Of a stretch of 64,000 nucleotides of DNA, positions 57,828-64,000 are shown one piece after another. Source of the stretch: Blakeslea trispora (taxonomy: Eukaryota > Mucoromycota > Mucoromycetes > Mucorales > Choanephoraceae); contig JAIWNE010000021.1 in assembly GCA_025331445.1 (NCBI GenBank), forward strand, positions 248,001 through 312,000. The letters are read 5' to 3'. The notes below the pieces were generated by a model. The model saw only the letters and a list, made by a program, of their open reading frames with translations, made no database searches and was not told where the DNA came from. Position numbers and translations under genes: made by a program. How positions within the stretch are numbered: the first letter of the stretch is position 1; the number at the start of each line of letters is the position of its first letter.

Positions 57828-59441
57828 ATGTCTCCAAGCAAGATCGAGAAGGTAAGAAGAGAAACACAACACAAGTCAGCGCATTGAGACTCAGTGCGAT
57901 TTTGATAGGCTGAAAAGAGAAAGAGAGAAGAAGATGTTGCTGTATCAAAAAAGGACAAGAAGTTAAAGAAGGAGAAGAAGAAGGAAAAGAAAGAGAAGAA
58001 GGAAAAGAAAGAAAAGGTTGAGGAAAAGACAGAGCAAGTGGAGACACCCAAGAAAACCACCAACAAAAACGTTGAAATCCTTGCATCTTACACTTATCAA
58101 CAAGACCCTCAACTTACAGCTCTTCCTCAAAGCACTATTGATGAATACTACAAAAAGCACACAATCGAAATCACAGGCGATCTCAAACTTCGTCCTATTC
58201 TTGAATTCAACTATGCAGGCCTTCCCAACAACATGTTGGAAGTCGTCAAGAACTTCAAGAACCCTACTCCTATTCAAGCCTCCACTTGGCCCATCACTCT
58301 CTCAGGCCGTGATATTATCGGTATTGCCGAAACTGGTTCTGGTAAGACGCTCGCCTTTACTATCCCCGGTTTAGTTCACATTGCTACCAAGTTGAAGAAG
58401 GGTAGAAAGTCAGGCAAGCCTCTCATGTTGGTCGTCTCTCCTACTCGTGAATTGGCCATGCAAAGTGCAGAACAAGCCGAGGCTGCTGGTAAGGCTGTCG
58501 GTGTCAGCTCTATCTGTGTTTATGGTGGTGTAGACAAGCAACCTCAACGCAGAGCTTTCCAAAGAGGCGTTGATATCGTAGTTGCTACTCCTGGTCGTCT
58601 TATTGATCTTGTAAACGAAGGCGCTTGTGATTTGAGCGAAGTCTCCTTCATGGTATTGGATGAAGCTGATCGTATGTTGGATGATGGTTTTGAAAACGAC
58701 ATTCGTTCTATCATGAGCCAAACCCCCAAGGATCGTCAAACACTCATGTTCTCTGCTACTTGGCCAGAAAGTATCCGTAAGCTTGCCAGTGATTTCTTAA
58801 AGAACCCTATGCGTGTGACCATTGGTTCTCCCGATCTTGCTGCCTCCCAAAATGTGCAACAAATTGTCCAGGTCATTCAGAACCCTAGAGATAAGGAGCG
58901 TCATCTTTTGGATTTGTTGAAGAAGGTACACAAGTCTCGTAAGAACCGAGTTTTGATTTTTGCCCTTTACAAGAAGGAAGCCATTCGTGTTGAGCGTTCA
59001 TTAGAATACCATGGTTTTAAGGTAGTTGGTATTCACGGTGACAAAAATCAACAACAACGTACAGATGCATTGAACTCATTCAAGGATGGTTCTTACCCCT
59101 TGATGATTGCTACTGATGTTGCTGCTCGTGGTCTTGATATTCCTGAAGTCGAATATGTTATCAACCTTACATTCCCTCTTACCATTGAATCTTATGTGCA
59201 CCGTATTGGTCGTACTGGTCGTGGTGGTAACAAGGGTGTTGCATACACCTTCTTTACTCCTGAAGACAAATCCCACTCTGGTGAACTCATCAATGTCTTG
59301 AAGCAAGCTAATCAAGAAGTGCCCGAAGAATTAATGGCTTTTGGTACTACTGTTAAGAAGAAGGCCCACAGTGCTTACGGTGCCTTCTTTAAGGATACCA
59401 CAGGAGAAGTCAAGAAGCCTACCAAGATTGTTTTCGATTAA
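57828..59441 (+). CDS. DBP3: DEAD-box RNA helicase DBP3
   Basis: Nucleolar RNA helicase of 518 residues for 60S ribosome assembly (27S pre-rRNA processing). Exons are 57828-57851 (24 nt) and 57909-59441. The N-terminus is a Lys/Glu-rich tract (SKKDKKLKKEKKK...) as in DBP3. Helicase motifs in order: Q motif GLPNNMLEVVKNFKNPTPIQ, I AETGSGKT, Ia PTRELA, II VLDEADRML, III FSAT, then IV VLIFALYKK, V ATDVAARGLDIP and VI HRIGRTGRGG. The tail AYGAFFKDTTGEVKKPTKIVFD is the DBP3 ending. The tiny first exon with a frame-restoring splice is needed, since the long ORF has no ATG at its true start. A short gap before the RhoGAP gene carries its terminator. Confidence 0.95.
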
Positions 59442-59711
59442 TTTTCTTTTTCTGTTCTTTTTCTTTCTTCTTTTTATATATTTAGACCAATTTTCTAATT
59501 TTTTATGTATGTGTAGTATTATTTCATTCCTATGCTCTCTCTTTGTTTTTGTTTATTATTTGAAAAGATGATTGTAGTAATAAAGCCTATTATTGTGTTT
59601 CAAATCTATCAGTGTTGTGTATCCGAAATTATTTTGAATCACCGCCAAGTCCATTTGAATAAGCAGAAAATCAGTTTACTATTATTTTCTCGCTATACTT
59701 TTTGAGAGCGA

Positions 59712-62072
59712 ATGTCACTCATTGCTATTTGGGATTACACTGCAGAAGGAGAACTTGAGCTTTCATTCAGAAAAGGCGACAAAATCCGATTGCTAGAGAA
59801 GCATAACGATGACTGGTAACAATAACTTTGTTCTGTTAAGAATAGAACTTACTTATTCCTTTTTCTTTATGTAAATTTAGGTGGGAAGGTAGTTTAACAA
59901 GTTAAGAAACTAGGCGAAACGTTAAAAGAAAAGAAACACAATAGGTCAACTTGGCGACGAAATTGGTTTCTTTCCTGCCAACAGAGTGAAGGCTGAGTTA
60001 TTAGAAGATCAAGGTAATATTCTGCTATGATACTTTTATCTTGGTTGCATAAGCTAATACTTGTGTAGATAGTGATGTAAGCCTGGTTGCTTGCTTTGTG
60101 CATCAAAGAGAAACGAACGGAGGACTTATCTTTTTCTTTTTCTTTTTAGGTTAAGGCAGTAGACTCAATACCTCAGCAAATTCCACTCGAGCACCATGAT
60201 TCAGTTAAATCGGATACAGAGATAATGACTACAAAAGAAGAGACAGTAGACGATCATCCTCTCGTTACTGTGGCTTCAGCACCTGCTATTATGAACAAGC
60301 TCCCATTGCCAAATGGATGGCAAGAAGCCTATGGTAAGGTCTAATAAATGAATAAATTAAATACATATATTCATGCATACAAACAAAAAAGCACCGGATG
60401 GCAGCCTCTATTATTTCAATGAGGCAACACGGCAAACAACATGGGATCGTCCTGTAGCAGACGAAGCAGTAACAGATCAACCATTGCCGTCACCACCACC
60501 ACCTTCTCCTCCGCCCTTGCCTCCTCGAAACAACACTGATTTAGATGATATGGCATCAGGCTTAACAGATGAGGATCTTTCCAAATTAAAATTCGATCGT
60601 CTTCAACAAGAATGGGTTAGGCATCAGGGTTATGTTGAAATGAAGATGGTTTCAGAGAAAGATGCAGGAAGTAAATTAAGTTCCTGGAAGGTCTACTTTG
60701 CAGTGCTATCCAATGGATTCTTGCTGTTGTATAAAGAGAGTCATGCAAAATATAAGGTAAAAGGACTAGCAACAGTAAGCCATTTGATGACTCATTTTTA
60801 TGGTATTACAGAAATCATCCAAATCCCGTATTCCGATAGGCAGCTTCGACTTGGATTCGTGTAAGATTGATCCTGCTGGCAAACAAGATACAAAACGTAA
60901 GCATGTCTTTATTATATCGACACCTAGGCAAGTCAAATTGTATATCCAGGCAGCAAACAACAGTGAATTCTCTTCATGGCTAGACGCTATCATGAGAGAG
61001 TTGATTGCACGTAAAGAAGGACAAAATGAGGACTCAGGTAAAGTCGGTAGAGAATAAATCAACAAGGCCCTAATATATGTGGCTTTTGATAGACATCATG
61101 AGGCTACTGAAATCGCTTAGTATTGATGAAAGTCAAATGAAGGTCAATCGAAAAATGATTCAAGAAGATGAAAGTAGAAAAAAATATTGGTTTTCCTCTA
61201 AACAACAGGGCAAAAGCGGAGAGTTCCCCGATAATTCTAAAACAGAGAGCAAACAAGCAGATACATTTGATGGTAATTCAACGACGTATCATATCATATG
61301 AAAGACTTACAAGACGTTCCCTTGCTTTTGTTTTTTTTTGTACAGGAAATGCTGTGTTTGGTGGCGAATTATGGATGGAAGAGAATGATGATGTTCCTCG
61401 TGTGGTATCAGCTTGTATTCAACAAGTAGAGAAAAGAGGCCTTAAATCAGTAGGCATCTATCGGTTATCTGGACCAGCATCCTCTATACAGAAATATAAA
61501 GCCATGTTTGACCAAGGTAAGCTTGAAAATAAAGCAAGCATAGGTCTGTTTATTCATGTTGTATGTATACATCTACAAAAGGTGAAAATGTATCTCTGGA
61601 TGAAGAATATGATATCAATGCCATCACTGGGCTACTCAAGCTTTATTTCCGAGAACTCAGCAATCCATTAATGACATATGAGTATTATGAATGGTTTATT
61701 GATGCAGCTAGTAAGAAAGCATATATGAATGTATTAAAAGAAATCTGGAGGCTGATTTTTTTTTGGCTTCTAGGGATTCCAGAGTATGAGGAACGAATGT
61801 ACCAGATCAAATCTATCATTCACAGTCTACCAAAGAAAAACTTTATCGTACTAGAATACCTTATGCGACATTTAAATAGAGTTGCATCTTTTTCAGAGAT
61901 CAACAAGATGGAACCTTCTAATCTAGCTTTGATTTTTTCTGTGGGTCTCTTGAGAGCACCACAAGAGGACTTGAGCAGCATTATGATGTCTGATTTACAG
62001 AGCAAGGTGGTAGAAGCCATTATTCAACAAGTTGACTGGTTCTTTGAAAATGAAGATAATACCCAAGAATAG
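59712..62072 (+). CDS. SH3-WW-PH-RhoGAP protein (ARHGAP12/27-like)
   Basis: GTPase-activating protein of 580 residues for a Rho/Cdc42/Rac GTPase. Eleven exons: 59712-59815, 59881-59888, 59945-60013, 60069-60076, 60150-60333, 60392-60756, 60812-61037, 61093-61272, 61346-61516, 61582-61710 and 61774-62072. Domains: SH3 (about 1-60; AIWDYTAEGELELSF, DDWWEGQLGDEIGFFPANRV), WW (about 120-150; LPNGWQEAY, GSLYYFNEATRQTTWDRP), a polyproline linker, PH (about 205-330; RHQGYVEMKM to ANNSEFSSWLDAIM) and RhoGAP (about 385-575) with the catalytic arginine finger GIYRLSG. The second and fourth exons are just 8 nt each; both are needed for frame, and the second completes the conserved SH3 tryptophan. The same domain order occurs in animal ARHGAP12/15/27 proteins. 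It converges on PanK with 70 bp between stops. Confidence 0.92.
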
Positions 62073-62142
62073 AAAAATAAACCAAAAAATGTACATGTTA
62101 TGTGCCTTTTTTTTTAATATTTTCATTTCGTATGCTTAAGAC

Positions 62143-63798
62143 TTAATTGAGTTCAGATGAGCGAAGTTCAAGCTTATCTGAATTCTCTAAAACATCAAGA
62201 ACTGAGTTAGCATGAGTACTGATGTCAGGCTTATAGTTTTCTGAGAATGAGAATGAATGCCTTGCTTTACGAACAGGTTTATGTTTTAAAAACTAGAAAG
62301 AGACAGTTAAGCGGATGAGACGATACAAGCAAAATTTATACTTACTGCTCCTGTAGCACCCAAATGACCTTCGTGGCGCAAAAACAAAGCTTTCATTTCA
62401 CCTTTGGACCAGAAATTGATAGCATAAGATAGTGAATTCATAGTAATTGGATGACCTATACAAATGTATGATATAAACAATGCGTTCTCCTTTTCTTTTT
62501 TCTCTCTAATAAATGACATTACCTCGAATAAAACATCCGCCGAAATAAATGCGTTGAATGCCATGTTGCTGAGCATTCAAGTAAGCAATTTGACCAATGT
62601 TATTGCTCACCATATAGAGTAAACTTTTAGCAATATCAGCAGAAGCAAAGTTACTCTTGTCTTGACGAGCACCCTTTTTGAATACTTTGCCGAAACTAGA
62701 TGCTATCCGTGACGATTTCAATCCAAGTTTACTGTAATCAGAGCCGTAGATATCTCCCACTAGTAAATCTACATTTCGATTGTCACCATCTTTAGACATC
62801 TCCAACATATCTAAGAGTTGAATTAGCGCTCTATCCCCCCACTTTAATTTATGTGAATCAGCCTTGATAGCTTACCATCAAAGGAAGGTGCATCTGTTAA
62901 CATGGACAACAAACCCCAAAGTGTACCACCGCCCAGCTAAATTACAGAGAGGGAAAGAAAAAAAGTATGAGTCATGATTGAAGAAAACAAGGTCATTCAT
63001 CAAATCTTTACCGAGGTACCACTAATACGAGTAAAATCTTGAGGTCCAGGTCCGTCTACTTTCAAAATACTAACACCGGAACCAATATTGACAAGCTAAC
63101 ATTTATATAAAATTTGTTAAGCTATTTTCTCACAGCTGTCAAAGTGAGAAAAAAATGGGGATTTACCATATATGGGTATACATCTTTGGATTTTTCTTCA
63201 AATCGAATTGGATCAGCATCAAGTTCGTTGTAAGTAAATACTTCATAGGGTATCTCTGTTATAAAGAAACTCAGGCCTAGTTTTATTTTTATTTTTGTAA
63301 GAGTCGTCAGCAAATCAAACATGAAAATAAGATAGGTTATTACCTGTAATCAAGCATTCCATTTCGTCTTCTTTCTGTACAACTACACCAGGTAATCGTG
63401 AAGCAAGCTTATCGTAGTATAAATGAGCACCACCACCTGTTGCCTTTAGCACTTGATGGTGAGCACCATGTCGTCTAGCATCCTTCAGCAATGCGACTAT
63501 ATAATCAATACATTCGTCTACTTTTTCCGTTTCAAACTTTTTAAAGTGTAAACGGCCTCCTTTTTTGTCGGTTGATAAAGTAAAGTAAATGACTTTGGCA
63601 AGAGAGCCACCAATCTATAAATATCAAAAAAAGGGGAAAATGAATACAAAGAAATTGACCTTATTTTTTCTTTTTTGTATGATAGGTTACATCGACAGCT
63701 ATTTGAGAGACATGCTCTGTTTGATTAGGCAGCACTATATCTCTTGTTTCATGAGCAGCATAAAATGCTTCGGATACGCTGGCTCCAACAATATTCAT
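62143..63798 (-). CDS. PANK: Pantothenate kinase (eukaryotic type II)
   Basis: First and regulated enzyme of coenzyme A synthesis (pantothenate to 4'-phosphopantothenate). Eight exons (complement): 63798-63691, 63614-63344, 63276-63167, 63095-63012, 62936-62876, 62810-62523, 62455-62346 and 62292-62143, giving 393 residues. Conserved parts: IAVDIGGSLAKVIYFT (ATP-site glycine loop), KATGGGAHLYYD, YMLVNIGSGVSILKVDGPGP and FTRISGTSLGGGTLWGL near the active site, then YFGGCFIRGHPITMNSLSYAI and FLRHEGHLGATGAFLKH. The N-terminus (MNIVGASVSEAFYAAHETRD) is predicted from the first ATG, and the C-terminal tail is acidic and variable. A single-exon frame covers little of it, so splicing is essential. 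The last 200 bases of the window are its upstream region. Confidence 0.94.
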
Positions 63799-64000
63799 TA
63801 GTGTAGATGATTATATAACAACAAAAGGGGGGAAGAGGGGAACAATTAAACAAAGAAAACAAAAAAAGGTAAAAATAAAATAAAGAGAATAAAAATGACT
63901 CGGTTTGTCAGCCTATTTAATCGGCGCCCTTATCAGTTGGGTGAAAGGATGGGGTTGTACTGGCATTTTGTGCTTGAAATACAGTGAACGCGACATCAAG
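63799..64000. other. PanK upstream region
   Basis: Last 202 bases, upstream of pantothenate kinase. A-rich near the ATG, then more GC-rich; no gene part can be recognised with confidence. Confidence 0.5.

Noticed and set aside
1..64000. tRNA, rRNA, CRISPR, integrase or reverse transcriptase
   Set aside because: No B-box-like tRNA sequence, array of spaced repeats, or transposase or polymerase motif was noticed on reading both strands; a tRNA scan would settle the first.

Overview
The window is a gene-dense, AT-rich piece of a fungal nuclear chromosome, most likely Mucoromycota, order Mucorales. The reasons are spliceosomal genes with very short introns (mostly 45-80 nt, GTAAG...(C/T)AG), a fungal 1,3-beta-glucan synthase (FKS), a fungal CHO2, SSH4, PCL cyclin and SEY1, all beside genes that most ascomycete yeasts have lost (LAMTOR2, Rab32, an ANCHR-like protein, augmin HAUS4, an SLF2-like CANIN protein). 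I cannot fix the genus. I reconstructed 30 spliced genes, about 116 introns, by joining frames across splice sites and checking phase, plus one unspliced acidic ORF. No tRNA, rRNA, CRISPR array, intact transposon or virus was seen.

Layout. 1-4.3 kb: SEY1 (cut by the left edge), LAMTOR2, ANCHR-like, CCDC43 and RRP8. 5.5-10 kb: a small zinc-ribbon protein, an unrecognised 550-residue coiled-coil protein and mitochondrial bL35. 11-16.3 kb: SSH4, RAB32, an SLF2/CANIN protein, an acidic protein and an A20/AN1 protein. 16.3-19.4 kb: 3 kb of AT-rich, simple-repeat DNA. 19.4-31.7 kb: PCL cyclin, a plasma-membrane syntaxin, an MDR oxidoreductase, CHO2, SEN34 and NAXD. 31.8-40 kb: SNX3, HAUS4, a double-BTB protein, a GH20 hexosaminidase and a MAT2B-like protein. 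41.8-49.2 kb: FKS and an NmrA-like protein. 51.6-63.8 kb: a kelch membrane protein, a UPF0652 B-box protein, DBP3, an SH3-WW-PH-RhoGAP protein and pantothenate kinase.

How the genes relate. This is not an operon or an obvious gene cluster. Several genes act in membrane traffic: SEY1 in ER fusion; LAMTOR2, RAB32, SSH4 and SNX3 on endosomes or lysosomes; the syntaxin and RhoGAP at the surface; FKS in the wall. Others are housekeeping: RRP8 and DBP3 in ribosome synthesis, SEN34 in tRNA splicing, NAXD in cofactor repair, PanK in CoA synthesis, CHO2 in phosphatidylcholine synthesis. Four of the convergent pairs have stop codons from 28 nt apart to overlapping, so their mRNAs probably overlap in antisense.

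I found no convincing new multi-gene system. The most unusual signals are coding microexons of 8, 8, 13 and 14 nt, a predicted 27-nt intron in FKS, two GC-AG introns, FKS echinocandin hot-spot residues that differ from yeast, a four-nucleotide tail-to-tail overlap of two coding regions, and several conserved-looking proteins of unknown role.
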